Shown: positions 7,961-17,459 of the stretch, in pieces
Position numbering within the stretch: position 1 is the stretch's first letter
Layout: the number at the start of each line of letters is the position of its first letter
Assembly (NCBI GenBank): GCA_017084465.1
Contig: CP070896.1
Coordinates: 5,259,501-5,323,500 of the forward strand
Origin: Lacrimispora xylanisolvens
GTDB taxonomy: Bacteria > Bacillota > Clostridia > Lachnospirales > Lachnospiraceae
Length of the DNA: 64,000 nt
Direction: 5' to 3'
Made by a program: the position numbers and the translations under genes
The notes under the pieces: generated by a model
Told to the model about the DNA's origin: nothing
The model's input: only the letters and a program-made list of their open reading frames with translations
Database searches by the model: none

Positions 7961-7998
7961 TTGAAATTAACAATATCTTGTGGTATATTCATGAATAT
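7961..7998 (+). promoter_or_regulatory. promoter of the ribonucleotide reductase operon with NrdR-like site
   Basis: TTGAAA (7961-7966), 17 bp, TATATT (7984-7989). Between the boxes lies ACAATATCTTGT (7970-7981), near-palindromic and close to NrdR boxes; a perfect 14 bp palindrome (ATATTCA/TGAATAT, 7985-7998) overlaps the -10 box. Control by NrdR is inferred from family knowledge. Confidence 0.5.
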
Positions 7999-8054
7999 AG
8001 CTTTGATAACAGTTATTGATATTATTATAACGCAATAGAATGGCAGGAATCAGT

Positions 8055-10315
8055 ATGGATGAATTATACGGTAAAAATGAGATATTGGCATACTTTAAGG
8101 AAGTACCTGAATTAAGCCCGGTACTTGATGAGATAGAGCGGGAATACAATTCACCGTCATACGGTCTAAACAAGCTTTATATAAAGTTTATGACATTTTT
8201 TAAAGAAGACATGGCGGTCAGAGAGAGACTTTCTGCGCTGATTCAGGCAGCAGTTGAGCTGACGACCCAGGAAGCCTCTGACTGGGAATACGTAAGTGCA
8301 AGAATTTATCTGGTTCAGTTTGGACGAATCCTGAACGCAGAGCTTAACAGGCATGGATTAAAAAGCTTCTATGATAAAGTTGCTTATTTAACGGGTGAGA
8401 ATCTGTACGGAAGCTACATTCTTGATAATTACAGCGAGGACGAACTTAACCGGTATGAAGCTTATATTGATCATACCAGAGACCGTCTGTTTAATTACTC
8501 CGGACTGGAACTGGTGTTAAACCGTTATGTAATTCATAGCAGGGAGAATGTTCCCCTTGAAACACCTCAGGAGATGTTTTTAGGGATTGCCATGCATCTT
8601 GCCATGCTGGAAAAGGTAGACCGGGACGGCTGGGTAAAGGAGTTTTATGATATGCTCAGCACATTAAAGGTGACCATGGCAACCCCTACTTTATCCAATG
8701 CGAGAAAACCATACCATCAGCTCTCTTCCTGTTTTATAGATACAGTGCCTGACAGTTTGGATGGGATCTACCGAAGCATAGACAGTTTTGCCAAGATCAG
8801 TAAATTTGGCGGCGGCATGGGACTGTATTTTGGAAAAGTCCGGGCGGCCGGAAGTTCCATACGTGGATTTAAAGGAGCGGCCGGAGGAGTGATCCGTTGG
8901 ATCAAGCTTGCCAATGATACGGCGGTTGCAGTGGATCAGCTGGGAATGCGCCAGGGTGCGGTAGCAGTGTACTTGGACGTATGGCACAAAGATCTTCCGG
9001 AATTTTTAATGCTTAAAACCAATAATGGCGATGACCGCATGAAAGCCCACGATGTTTTCCCGGCAGTATGCTACCCCGATCTATTCTGGCGGCAGGCGAA
9101 GGAAGATATTGAAAGTGACTGGTATCTGATGTGTCCCCACGAGATACTCACTGTAATGGGCTGGGCATTGGAAGACTGCTGGGGAGATTTGTGGGAGGAA
9201 CGTTACCTTAAGTGTGTAAATGACGAAAGAATTCATAAGAGGGTTGTCCCGATTAAGGACATTATCCGACTTGTTTTAAAGAGTGCGGTAGAAACAGGAA
9301 CTCCGTTTACATTTAACCGGGATGCAGTCAATAATTCCAATCCAAACAGTCATAAAGGAATCATCTACTGCAGCAATCTCTGTACGGAAATTGCCCAGAA
9401 TATGAGCGCAGTGGAACAGGTGGAACAGAGCGTGAAGACCGTGGACGGGGAAACGGTTGTAGTAACTGTCACAAAGCCCGGAGATTTTGTTGTCTGTAAT
9501 CTGGCCAGCTTATCCCTTGGAAAAATAGATGTAAATTCCCAAAGAAGAAATAACCGGGCTGGTCCGAAGTGCAGTACGTGCGCTTGATAATGTCATTGAT
9601 CTTAACTATTTTCCGGTTCCTTATGCAGAGATCACCAATGAACGATACCGCCCAATCGGTCTTGGCGTAAGCGGCTATCACCACATGCTTGCAAACAATA
9701 AAATCGCCTGGGAATCAGAGGAACATCTGGCTTTCGCCGATCAGGTTTTTGAGACCATAAATTATGCAGCGGTGGAGGCCAGCTGTGATCTTGCAAGAGA
9801 AAAAGGAAGCTATTCGTTCTTTGAAGGAAGTGATTGGCAGACGGGTGCTTATTTTAAAAAACGGGGCTATGAATCCCGTGAGTGGGTCGAATTAGGTAAA
9901 AAAGTAAATGCATGGGGGATGAGAAACGCATGGCTGATTGCGATCGCCCCCACCAGCAGTACAAGCATGATTGCAGGGACTACGGCAGGACTTGATCCGA
10001 TTATGAGCCGGTACTATCTGGAAGAGAAAAAGAACGGACTGGTTCCAAGGGTTGCGCCCGGGCTTACTCCGGACACTTTCTGGCTATACAAAAAATGCTC
10101 ATTATATTGACCAGACCTGGTCTGTAAAGGCAGCAGGGGTCAGGCAGCGCCATGTTGACCAGGCCCAGAGCATGAATTTGTATATTACCAATGATTATAC
10201 CTTAAGGCAGGTACTTGGGTTGTACATTCTGGCGTGGGAATCGGGAGTAAAGACCATTTACTACATCCGATCCAAAAGCCTTGAAGTGGACGACTGTGAG
10301 GCATGCTCCAGCTAA
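8055..10315 (+). CDS. nrdA: class I ribonucleoside-diphosphate reductase alpha subunit (two frameshifts)
   Basis: About 752 residues once repaired. Makes deoxyribonucleotides with the beta subunit encoded next. Key residues: SSCFID (first redox cysteine), NLCTEI (the Asn-Cys-Glu active-site triad), VCNLASL (second redox cysteine), YYIRS (tyrosine pair of the radical path) and the C-terminal DDCEACSS. The start ATG at 8055 has AGGA seven bases upstream; an earlier in-frame ATG at 8040 has no ribosome site. Two breaks: the CCC at 9538-9540 carries one C too many (joins GKIDVNS to KEEITGLV), and the A6 run at 10090-10095 one A too many (joins FWLYK to NAHYIDQTW). As an essential-type enzyme with all residues intact, sequencing error is the best explanation. 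Confidence 0.9.
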
Positions 10316-10362
10316 GAAGTTAGGAAAATAAGACAATAAGAAGGAGAGTGGAACCAGTACCC

Positions 10363-11407
10363 ATGGAACAATTAAAGAAAAGACCTCTATTTAATCCGGA
10401 AGGATCCGTGGAAGTAAGAGATCGGCGCATGATCAATGGCAATACCACCAATTTAAATGATTTTAACAACATGAAATACGGCTGGGTAAGTGACTGGTAT
10501 CGTCAGGCGATGAATAATTTCTGGATACCGGAGGAGATTAATCTGTTAAGAGACAGCAAGGATTATCCTCTTTTAAGTCCGGGTGAGCGCAGGGCGTATG
10601 ATAAGATTTTATCATTTCTGGTGTTTTTAGACAGCATTCAGACAGCCAACTTACCAGCCATCAGCGAATATATAACAGCCAATGAGATCAATCTCTGCCT
10701 GGCAATTCAGACTTTTCAGGAGGCTGTTCACAGTCAGAGCTACAGCTATATGCTGGATACCATCTGCGAACCCCAGACGAGAAATGAGGTTTTATATCAG
10801 TGGAAGAATGATCCTCATCTGCTGGCACGAAACACTTTTATCGGAGATCTGTATAATGAATTTCAGAAAGACAAGAGCAGCCGGGCATTTTTGAAAGCAG
10901 TGGTTGCCAACTTTATTCTGGAAGGAGTCTATTTTTACAGTGGCTTTATGTTCTTTTATAATCTGGGACGAAATCATAAAATGACAGGTTCCTCTCAGGA
11001 GATCCGCTATATTAACCGGGATGAGAATACACACCTATGGCTGTTCCGCAACATCATTCTGGAGCTGAAAAAAGGAAGAACCCCAACTGTTTACCCCAGA
11101 ATGCGTCAGTGAGTACCGAAGCATGATCAAAGAAGGGTGTGAGCAGGAAATCGCATGGGGTATCTATGCCATTGGAGATGAGGTTCCCGGATTAACAAAG
11201 GAAATGATCACAGATTACATCATGTATCTGGGCAATTTCCGGTGTGAAAGTCTTGGCTGGGAGCGGATTTACGAGGGGCATGAGAGAGAGCCTGAGAGTA
11301 TGTCCTGGGTCAGCCAGTACAGCAACGCAAATTTAATAAAAACTGATTTTTTTGAAGCAAGAAGCACAGCATATGCCAAAAGCAGCGCCCTGATTGACGA
11401 TCTGTAA
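10363..11407 (+). CDS. nrdB: class I ribonucleoside-diphosphate reductase beta subunit (one frameshift)
   Basis: About 347 residues when repaired. Radical-generating subunit: metal ligands Asp in FLDSIQT, Glu and His in QEAVHSQSY with the radical tyrosine at the end of that motif, Glu in LEGVYFY, and Glu/His in DENTHLW. The frame breaks at GG 11074-11075: with one G, ...LELKK continues as EEPQLFTPECVSEYRSMIKEG instead of ending at 11112. The C-terminal residues TAYAKSSALIDDL are the tail that docks on the alpha subunit. Start: ATG 10363; the in-frame GTG at 10348 sits one base from AAGGAG and is less likely. No nrdI or nrdH is nearby, so class Ia rather than Ib is suggested. Confidence 0.9.
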
Positions 11408-11424
11408 ATGGAACGCAGTGGATG

Positions 11425-11453
11425 TTGACATTTATTTTTTTTCGTGATACTAT
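11425..11453 (+). promoter_or_regulatory. tmRNA promoter
   Basis: TTGACA (11425-11430), 17 bp, TACTAT (11448-11453) with extended TGA before it; about 30 bp ahead of the mature tmRNA 5' end. Confidence 0.75.
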
Positions 11454-11482
11454 GATAATGCTCGCTTGAAGAGTACCAGTCA

Positions 11483-11822
11483 GGGGCAGTACTGGTTTCG
11501 ACAGGGGCTATGCAGCTGGTGAAGCTATCCGTATGCGATGCGTTAAATGGCAAACCTAAATATAAACGCTAACAATAATAAATTAGCTTTAGCTGCTTAA
11601 TGCAGCTTGTCGGCCTTAGAGCACTCACACTTTAAGATCCCGGCATCGACTATGTGAGAAACGACGTATGCAAAGCTTTGAGCATACGGGTGTATTATGA
11701 AGCTACTGAAGCAGCCAGGGTGTTAGTTCCCGGACTGTGGAGGGAATGTCAATGAACTAACTATGATAGTAGAAGAACAGGGAATTGGTTTTTGGACACG
11801 GGTTCAAATCCCGTCTGCTCCA
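11483..11822 (+). ncRNA. ssrA: transfer-messenger RNA (tmRNA)
   Basis: The 5' end GGGGCAG pairs with CTGCTCC at 11815-11821 to form the tRNA-like acceptor stem; GGTTCAAATCC forms the T-arm. The tag reading frame runs 11550-11600 and encodes ANLNINANNNKLALAA followed by TAA, a typical clostridial tag ending in LALAA. The resume codon is GCA. The 3' CCA is not encoded after the discriminator A (genome reads A then CTC). It rescues stalled ribosomes together with SmpB, which is not in the window. Confidence 0.97.
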
Positions 11823-11826
11823 CTCA

Positions 11827-11856
11827 AAAAGTCTAGTAAATACTAGGCTTTTTTTA
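11827..11856 (+). terminator. tmRNA terminator
   Basis: Stem AAAAGTCTAGTA / TACTAGGCTTTT (one G-U) with a T7 run, starting five bases after the mature 3' end. Confidence 0.85.
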
Positions 11857-11909
11857 TTTGTGTGTTTATATTATGTTGCATAAGGAGTGCAGATGTTAAA
11901 GACTATAGT

Positions 11910-12195
11910 CTAAAATAATTTTTTATATATCAGAACTGGTAATTCTTTTTCAAATAAAGATAGTTGTTCAACTAAGGTGATGAAATGTGGCGTCTGAGTA
12001 TGACGCTGCAAAGCCTGCATATCCTCCCATTCTTCAATTAAAGTTAAGCTATTGGGATTATTTAGTTCTTGAAATAATTCATAAGCAATACAGCCGGTTT
12101 CTTTTACAGTTTCAGCAACCAGATGCTTATAGATTTCTAATGCGTCAGATAAATGATTTTCTTTTTATGACGCTTCTTGCAATTACTTTAACCAT
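11910..12195 (-). CDS. antibiotic biosynthesis monooxygenase (ABM) domain protein (frameshift)
   Basis: Not open as a single frame. From the ATG at 12195 (CAGGAG seven bases upstream) the protein reads MVKVIARSVIK and then meets a stop; removing one base from the T5 run at 12162-12166 continues it as ENHLSDALEIYKHLVAETV...GCIAYELFQ...LIEEWEDMQALQRHTQTPHF, about 95 residues in all. The pattern (short N-terminal strand, KETGCIAYELFQ, EEWEDMQALQRHTQTPHF) is that of YgiN/ABM dimeric alpha-beta barrels, often quinol or small-molecule monooxygenases. The true substrate is unknown. The plus-strand frame over the same region is a shadow. Confidence 0.7.
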
Positions 12196-12243
12196 ATTTT
12201 CTCCTGATATAATTTTTTCGATTTTATATACTCCACACACATG

Positions 12244-12606
12244 CTAAATATAATCGGCTAGAGCTAGGAATATTGTGATAATAAAGGAAATGAGAGAAGT
12301 GCCTACACTGAAAAGCCCAAATGACATGCCAATTAATGCTCTCAAAAAATTTATACTAGTTTTTGGCTTGATAGATATACAGTAAATAATTCCTCCAATA
12401 CCTGTAATAAAGCCTGTTAAGGCAGGAAAAATAAAAGGAAACATACTAATTATTGGCCCCATATTGCGGGATACGTTTTCTTGAACCCAACTCATTACCG
12501 AAAAAGAATTTACGAACCATGACTTTATAATAAATGGAGCAATAAGGGGAAAGAAAAAAGAAAAAACACCAAAAACTAATATAATAATACTAATATATTT
12601 TTTCAT
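12244..12606 (-). CDS. small membrane protein of unknown function
   Basis: 120 residues, three to four hydrophobic segments (about 3-25, 50-78, 88-117), N-terminus MKKYISIIILVFGVFSFFFP. The ribosome site AGGAG (minus strand, about 12613-12617) precedes the ATG. It lies in tandem with the ABM gene on the minus strand. I do not recognise the family; topology alone is visible. Confidence 0.55.
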   Translation of the reverse strand: MKKYISIIILVFGVFSFFFPLIAPFIIKSWFVNSFSVMSWVQENVSRNMGPIISMFPFIFPALTGFITGIGGIIYCISIKPKTSINFLRALIGMSFGLFSVGTSLISFIITIFLALADYI

Positions 12607-12761
12607 ATAATTTTCTCCTGCATATCACTATTTTGGTTAGAGTTTACTATACTCATACATATTTGTCAAATAATGTGAGATATAGTCAGATAAGGAGTTA
12701 ATATTAAGTTTACCTCGTATCTACCTGGAAACTTCATATGCAATAAATAAGTAAAAAAATA

Positions 12762-12790
12762 TTGATATAATTTTATCGATGTCATATACT
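12762..12790 (+). promoter_or_regulatory. promoter of the secondary alcohol dehydrogenase gene
   Basis: TTGATA (12762-12767), 17 bp, TATACT (12785-12790). Confidence 0.6.
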
Positions 12791-12820
12791 CTTTTATATA
12801 ACGAAAAGGAGGTATACATA

Positions 12821-13873
12821 ATGAAAGGTTTTGGAATGCACTCTATTGAAAATGCGGGCTGGATTGAAAAAGATCGCCCGAAATGCGGGGCTTTAGACGC
12901 AATTATCCGTCCAATCGTACTCGCCCCATGTTCCTCTGACAACCATCTTCTTCATGGTGGCTTCGGAGAACGTAAAGATTTAATTCTTGGACATGAAGCT
13001 GTTGGTGAGATAGTAGAAGTGGGCAATCTGGTTAATAATTTTAAAACAGGTGATATGGTCGTTGTACCTTGCACGACTCCTAACTGGCTCGCTGAAAATG
13101 TGCAGGGAGAATATAATGCACATGATGAAGGACTCATGAAAAGTTTTAAATTCCTGGGTTCCAAAGACGGCACGTTTGCGGAATATTTTCATGTTAATCA
13201 GGCAGATGCCAATCTGGTCCTTTTGCCAGAAAACGTATTGCCGGAGGCTGCTTTAATGACAGTGGACATGATGTCCACTGGTTTTCATGGTGTAGAAAAC
13301 GCAAATGTGAGATTTGGTGATAAGGTTGTTGTAATTGGAATAGGTCCTGTTGGACTTATGGCAGTTGCAGGAGCCAAGCTGCAGGGTGCTGGTCAGTTGA
13401 TTGCAATCGGTACTCGTCCCAACTGTGTTAAAATTGCCAGGGAATACGGAGCAACAGACATCGTAAGCTACAAAGATGGCGATATCGTAAAACAGGTAAT
13501 TGAATTAACCAAAGGCGGTGCTGATTCTGTCATTATTGCAGGAGGTAGCGGAGATATTCTTCGGCAGGCAGTTGAAATGACAGTTCCGGGTGGATATATT
13601 TCCAATGTTAATTTCTTTGACGCTCAGGACGAGCTCTCTATGCCAACATCATCCTGGGGCCTTGGCATGGCCGATAAAACTATTCGTGGAGGATTCTGTC
13701 CTGGTGGCGCACGTCGAATTAGAAAATTGCTTAATTTGGTTGAATATGGTAGGATAGATACAACAAAACTGATCACACATCGGTATAATGGCTTAGCAAA
13801 AATTGAAGATGCTTTTTATTTAATGGATCAAAAGCCAAAGGATCTGATTAAACCTGTAGTTTTTATTAATTAA
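12821..13873 (+). CDS. zinc-dependent NADP(H) secondary alcohol dehydrogenase
   Basis: 350 residues. Strongly resembles the isopropanol dehydrogenase of Clostridium beijerinckii and the Thermoanaerobacter brockii enzyme: MKGFGMHSIENAGWIEKDRP start, catalytic zinc ligands Cys37 (APCSSDNH), His59/Glu60 (LGHEAVGE) and Asp150 (TVDMMSTGF), nucleotide fold VVVIGIGPVGLMAVAGA and the GTRP loop that marks NADP preference in this group. No structural-zinc cysteine lobe, also as in that group. It reduces ketones such as acetone or 2-butanone, or oxidises secondary alcohols. Start ATG 12821 follows AAGGAGG at 12806; an upstream in-frame ATG at 12779 lies within the promoter. Monocistronic, with its own terminator. 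Confidence 0.88.
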   Translation: MKGFGMHSIENAGWIEKDRPKCGALDAIIRPIVLAPCSSDNHLLHGGFGERKDLILGHEAVGEIVEVGNLVNNFKTGDMVVVPCTTPNWLAENVQGEYNAHDEGLMKSFKFLGSKDGTFAEYFHVNQADANLVLLPENVLPEAALMTVDMMSTGFHGVENANVRFGDKVVVIGIGPVGLMAVAGAKLQGAGQLIAIGTRPNCVKIAREYGATDIVSYKDGDIVKQVIELTKGGADSVIIAGGSGDILRQAVEMTVPGGYISNVNFFDAQDELSMPTSSWGLGMADKTIRGGFCPGGARRIRKLLNLVEYGRIDTTKLITHRYNGLAKIEDAFYLMDQKPKDLIKPVVFIN

Positions 13874-13887
13874 CACCCGTAAGTTTT

Positions 13888-13923
13888 ACTGGAAAAGTCT
13901 GATGTTATCCAGACTTTTCCAGT
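13888..13923 (+). terminator. terminator after the alcohol dehydrogenase
   Basis: Perfect 14 bp stem ACTGGAAAAGTCTG / CAGACTTTTCCAGT; only a short T run follows (TT), so strength is uncertain. Confidence 0.7.
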
Positions 13924-13968
13924 TTCAGTGTGTCCGACGGGAACTCGTTATCAAGAGAGAGAGTAAAT

Positions 13969-14412
13969 ATGAAATTGATTGAAGTCAAAGAATTAAATAC
14001 GGTACTAACAAAGCAACTTTTTGAAGTCTGGGACAAATCGGTTCGGGAAACACATTTATTTTTATCTGATTCAGAGATTAAAGATATATCCAGGTATATT
14101 CCACAGGCGTTGAGCTCAATCGCTCATTTGATTGTTGCATTTAATGATGAAAATAATCCTGTTGCATTTATGGGAATTGAAGATAGAAAATTAGAAATGC
14201 TTTTTGTGTCTCCTGGGCATCGTGGAAAGGGATTGGGAAAACAGCTGATCCATTATGGGATAGAGAATTATTCCATAAATGAATTAGGGGTGAATGAACA
14301 GAATCCGCAAGCGAAAGCATTCTATGAGCATATGGGATTTCAGGTTTATAAAAGAACTGACACGGATGAGCAGGGGAATCCTTATCCGATTTTATATATG
14401 CGATTGGTATGA
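13969..14412 (+). CDS. GNAT-family N-acetyltransferase
   Basis: 147 residues. The acetyl-CoA-binding motif A is clear: EMLFVSPGHRGKGLGKQLI (about residues 77-95), followed by the motif B region VNEQNPQAKAFYEHMGF. The ATG at 13969 is preferred over a GTG at 13930 which would add a non-conserved 13-residue extension; the ribosome site is a weak AGAGAG. The substrate cannot be told. It lies downstream of the alcohol dehydrogenase terminator. Confidence 0.8.
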   Translation: MKLIEVKELNTVLTKQLFEVWDKSVRETHLFLSDSEIKDISRYIPQALSSIAHLIVAFNDENNPVAFMGIEDRKLEMLFVSPGHRGKGLGKQLIHYGIENYSINELGVNEQNPQAKAFYEHMGFQVYKRTDTDEQGNPYPILYMRLV

Positions 14413-14487
14413 AATTTTCTGTAACGTAATAACATTGTGATTAAGTGAAATACTTCGTTTAGACGCTATAATAAGGAGGGGTTATGT

Positions 14488-14880
14488 ATGGAAAAGACAC
14501 TTTATTCGATACTGGCAGTGTTTCCCACACCAGATATCGAAAAGACCGCTAAATTTTATAATGAAGTTATGGGATTTAGAGTGGTTAAATATTTAGAGGT
14601 AGAGGAGCCCCATATTTGTCTTTACCGTGATCGTGTGGAAGTAGTTTTGACAAAAGCAAATACCGACAAAGTTTACACGAACAGGGAGTTGTATGGTTAC
14701 GGGGAAGATTCTTATTTTATTACGGATAATCAGGAAGAATTGCAAAATGAATTTATGAGCAAAGGTGCCAAAATTGTTCGCCCACTAAAGATGACAGATT
14801 ACAATAATTTGGAATTTGTGTTAGAAGACATAGACGGGCGGTGGATTGCTTTTGGTATGAAACAAAAACATGGCCGGTAG
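14488..14880 (+). CDS. VOC (glyoxalase/bleomycin-resistance fold) protein
   Basis: 130 residues with the paired beta-alpha-beta-beta-beta repeat of vicinal-oxygen-chelate proteins: LAVFPTPDIEKTAKFYNEVMGF (repeat 1 start), HICLYRD, and a second half with YNNLEFVLEDIDGRWIAFG. The ribosome site AAGGAGGGG is 8 bases before the ATG. Members bind metals and small electrophilic or antibiotic molecules. The protein gives no further hint of its ligand. It is followed at 10 bp by a signal-anchored Ig-like gene. Confidence 0.75.
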   Translation: MEKTLYSILAVFPTPDIEKTAKFYNEVMGFRVVKYLEVEEPHICLYRDRVEVVLTKANTDKVYTNRELYGYGEDSYFITDNQEELQNEFMSKGAKIVRPLKMTDYNNLEFVLEDIDGRWIAFGMKQKHGR

Positions 14881-14889
14881 GATTAGAGA

Positions 14890-15354
14890 ATGATAAAAAA
14901 GATGGTTATTCTAGCTGTTAGTGTGTCACTTTTTTTGCTATTAATTTGTATAAACATTTTTAATAATAACGATGAAGCTTTTCATAGATCCGAAAGTAAA
15001 GTGATACTAAATGATTTAAGTGATATCACCATGACCGTTGAATCAATAACTGATACGAAAATTACAGTTTGCATTAATTCCTCTTCTGATGTTTCTGTAA
15101 TATTTGGTGAAGATTATATTATTGAAGTGAAAGATGGACAAAAGTGGTATTCTTTACCAGTCAATGACGATATTATGTTTACTTCTATGGGCTATGAACT
15201 AAAAAGGGGAAGCAGCTTCCAATGGTCTGTTGATTCTAAAATATTATATGGTAGATTAGCTCCTGGAGAATATCGGATAATTAAAGGTTTTAGAACTGAG
15301 CCGCAACAAGACCCCGGTAAAGATTATTTTATTAGTGCAGAGTTCTCATTATAA
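14890..15354 (+). CDS. signal-anchored bacterial Ig-like domain protein
   Basis: 154 residues. An N-terminal hydrophobic segment (MIKKMVILAVSVSLFLLLICINIF) anchors or exports it; a beta-rich domain follows with DITMTVESITDTKITVCINSS and the ending RLAPGEYRIIKGFRT, a signature I associate with small Ig-like proteins of clostridia. It starts ten bases after the VOC gene and is probably co-transcribed. Function unknown. AT content is higher than in the neighbours, which, with the GNAT and VOC genes, suggests a small accessory patch. Confidence 0.6.
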   Translation: MIKKMVILAVSVSLFLLLICINIFNNNDEAFHRSESKVILNDLSDITMTVESITDTKITVCINSSSDVSVIFGEDYIIEVKDGQKWYSLPVNDDIMFTSMGYELKRGSSFQWSVDSKILYGRLAPGEYRIIKGFRTEPQQDPGKDYFISAEFSL

Positions 15355-15665
15355 ACAATCACTTCATTGGATCCCTGCATGAAGAAATTACCCTCACAAG
15401 TCAACAATGTGAAACTAATAACGAAGATAACGCACATTTAGTCTTATCTTGTTGGTAATCACAGAGATTTAACTGCTTTTTTGTAGGATACATTCAATCA
15501 CGTGACGGTACAAACCCGTTGAAACAAGTAGAAAACAGTCAAATGGCATGTATTAATTTGCTAAAACCAAAAAATAAACTATGCAATATGTATATAAAAA
15601 AAAGAATAATGTTAAATAAAAACAATACAATAATACAACAAAAAAAAAAATATCTAAAATAAATA
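15355..15665. other. intergenic region without recognised gene
   Basis: About 310 bp, very AT-rich toward its right end with long A runs at about 15640-15652. I see no convincing ORF, tRNA or repeat. No terminator for the upstream genes is obvious. Confidence 0.5.
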
Positions 15666-15695
15666 TTGCAATATGCACAAATACGTGCTATATTG
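15666..15695 (+). promoter_or_regulatory. glycerol operon promoter with overlapping inverted repeat
   Basis: TTGCAA (15666-15671), 17 bp, TATATT (15689-15694) with extended TGC. An imperfect inverted repeat spans the whole promoter: CAATATGCAC (15669-15678) and GTGCTATATTG (15685-15695), differing by one extra T; it could be a repressor or activator site. Confidence 0.65.
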
Positions 15696-15718
15696 TATAT
15701 AAGTAAAATCCTAGAGAG

Positions 15719-15774
15719 AAGAGTGCAGATACGGCAGCAGAAATGCTGATTAGTCGTTATGCACTCTTTTTTTT
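15719..15774 (+). terminator. leader terminator, probable GlpP antitermination target
   Basis: Long stem AAGAGTGCA / TGCACTCTT enclosing an inner hairpin CAGCA-GAAA-TGCTG, followed by eight T residues. It lies between the promoter start point (about 15701) and the first gene glpP, so the operon can only be expressed by read-through. GlpP-type proteins bind such leaders with glycerol-3-phosphate. Confidence 0.75.
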
Positions 15775-15836
15775 GAAAGAAAAAATATATTCATATTTAC
15801 GAAAGCTGGTCAATAGACAAGTAAGGAGTGTTGAAG

Positions 15837-16409
15837 GTGGACAACAAATTATGGACTGTTATTGAAAACAACCCTATCATTGCTGCAGTAAAAGATATGG
15901 CTGGCTTAAGGAAATGTGCAGAATCAGATGTTAAAGTGATTTTCATATTATTTGGAGATGTTTGCAATATCAGTGAGATCGTAGACGAAGTGAAAAAAGA
16001 AGATAACATCATTATGGTCCATATGGACTTGCTGGTTGGTTTAAGCGGAAAGGAGGCTGCTGTAGATTTTATCAAGACACATACAAAGGCAGATGGAATT
16101 ATAACCACAAAACAGTCTCTGATCCAACGGGCAAAAGAGATTGGATTATATACAGTACTGAGATATTTTGTGATTGATTCCATGGCTCTTGTAAATATTG
16201 AAAAGCAGAATGTTACCTGTGGGGTACATCCGGATGTCATTGAGATCTTGCCGGGAGTTATGCCAAAAGTGATAAAGAAGGTCTGTAAAATCAGCAAAGT
16301 ACCTGTAATTGCAGGCGGACTGATTTCAGATAAAGAAGATGTGATGTCAGCGTTAGGAAGCGGTGCACTTTCCATATCAACCTCTGACCAGGCGGTATGG
16401 TTTATGTAG
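15837..16409 (+). CDS. glpP: glycerol-3-phosphate-responsive antiterminator GlpP
   Basis: 190 residues from the GTG at 15837 (AAGGAG eight bases upstream; the GTG at 15828 overlaps the ribosome site). A TIM-barrel RNA-binding antiterminator of the GlpP family: IENNPIIAAVKDM start, IFILFGDVCNI, VHMDLLVGLSG, DGIITTKQSLI, and the terminal phosphate loop PVIAGGLISDKEDV ... GSGALSISTSDQAVW. In Bacillus GlpP with glycerol-3-phosphate reads through the terminator ahead of glpD. Here it heads the operon glpP-dhaK-dhaL-dhaM-glpK-glpF and the terminator at 15719 lies just upstream, so it likely controls its own operon. Confidence 0.93.
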   Translation: MDNKLWTVIENNPIIAAVKDMAGLRKCAESDVKVIFILFGDVCNISEIVDEVKKEDNIIMVHMDLLVGLSGKEAAVDFIKTHTKADGIITTKQSLIQRAKEIGLYTVLRYFVIDSMALVNIEKQNVTCGVHPDVIEILPGVMPKVIKKVCKISKVPVIAGGLISDKEDVMSALGSGALSISTSDQAVWFM

Positions 16410-16450
16410 TGATAAAGAAACTGTTTTTAATTGTGAGGAGGTAGTTAAAG

Positions 16451-17441
16451 ATGAAAAAGTTCATGAATGACGTGGACCAGGCAGAGAACGAAATGATTTT
16501 GGGACTTGTTAAAGCATATCCAAAGGATTTACGAAAGCTTGACTGCGGTAATGTAGTAGTCCGAAGGAATAAAAAAGAAAATAAGGTTGCACTGATCAGC
16601 GGCGGCGGAAGCGGGCATGAGCCTGCTCATGCAGGATATGTAGGAACTGGAATGCTTGACGCTGCAGTGGCAGGAGCAGTATTTACCTCACCCACTCCCG
16701 ACCAGATTTATGAAGGAATCAAAGAAATTGCAAATGATGCCGGTGTATTAATGGTGATTAAGAATTACACCGGTGATGTAATGAATTTTGAAATGGCAGC
16801 AGAAATGGCAGAGGCTGAGGGAATCCTGGTAAAACAGGTAATTGTAAATGATGATGTAGCTGTAAAAGACAGTTTATACACCGTAGGCAGAAGAGGTGTG
16901 GCAGGCACTGTTTTTGTACATAAAATAGCGGGAGCTGCAGCTGAGAGGGGAGATGACCTCAGTCAGGTTCAGGAAACAGCCAATAAAGTAATCGCCAATG
17001 TCCGTACAATGGGGGCAGCAATCCGTCCCTGTACCGTACCCGCTGCAGGGAAACCGGGATTTGAGCTGGCAGAGGATGAAATGGAGGTTGGGATTGGAAT
17101 TCATGGCGAGCCTGGTACTCACCGGGAGAAAATAAAAAACAGCTAATGAAATCGTGGATCTGCTCCTTGATAAGATACTTTCTGATATTGATTATGAGGG
17201 GAGCGAAGTAGCGGTTATGGTTAATGGTTCCGGCGCGACTCCTTTAATGGAACTATTTATTATCAATAACCGGGTATCAGATGTTTTAAAAGAAAAGGGC
17301 ATTTCTGTCTATAAGACTTACGTTGGTGAATACATGACATCCATAGAGATGGAAGGATTTTCTGTTTCCCTGTTGAAATTAGATGCGCAGTTAAAATCGC
17401 TGTTAGATGAAAAAGCTGATACACCCGCATGGAAAGCATGA
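16451..17441 (+). CDS. dhaK: PTS-dependent dihydroxyacetone kinase, DhaK subunit (one frameshift)
   Basis: About 330 residues when the A6 run at 17134-17139 is shortened by one, which joins GTHREKIK to TANEIVDLLLDKIL. Binding residues: GGGSGHEPAHAGYVG (about residues 53-67) and the substrate-binding histidine in GIGIHGEPG (about 217-225) that forms a hemiaminal with dihydroxyacetone. Works with DhaL (ADP-bound phosphoryl carrier) and DhaM in the same operon to make dihydroxyacetone phosphate at the expense of phosphoenolpyruvate. Ribosome site GAGGAGG, eight bases before ATG. Breakage is a homopolymer event in an otherwise full-length gene. Confidence 0.9.
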
Positions 17442-17459
17442 TAATAATGGAGTGATGAG

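Noticed and set aside
7960..8040. Second nrd promoter TTGATA (8003) / TATAAC (8026)
   Set aside because: Would leave almost no leader before the ribosome site; the TTGAAA/TATATT promoter is better.
11987..12247. Plus-strand 86-residue frame
   Set aside because: Shadow of the ABM-domain gene on the minus strand, which reads as a clear protein family after one base is corrected.
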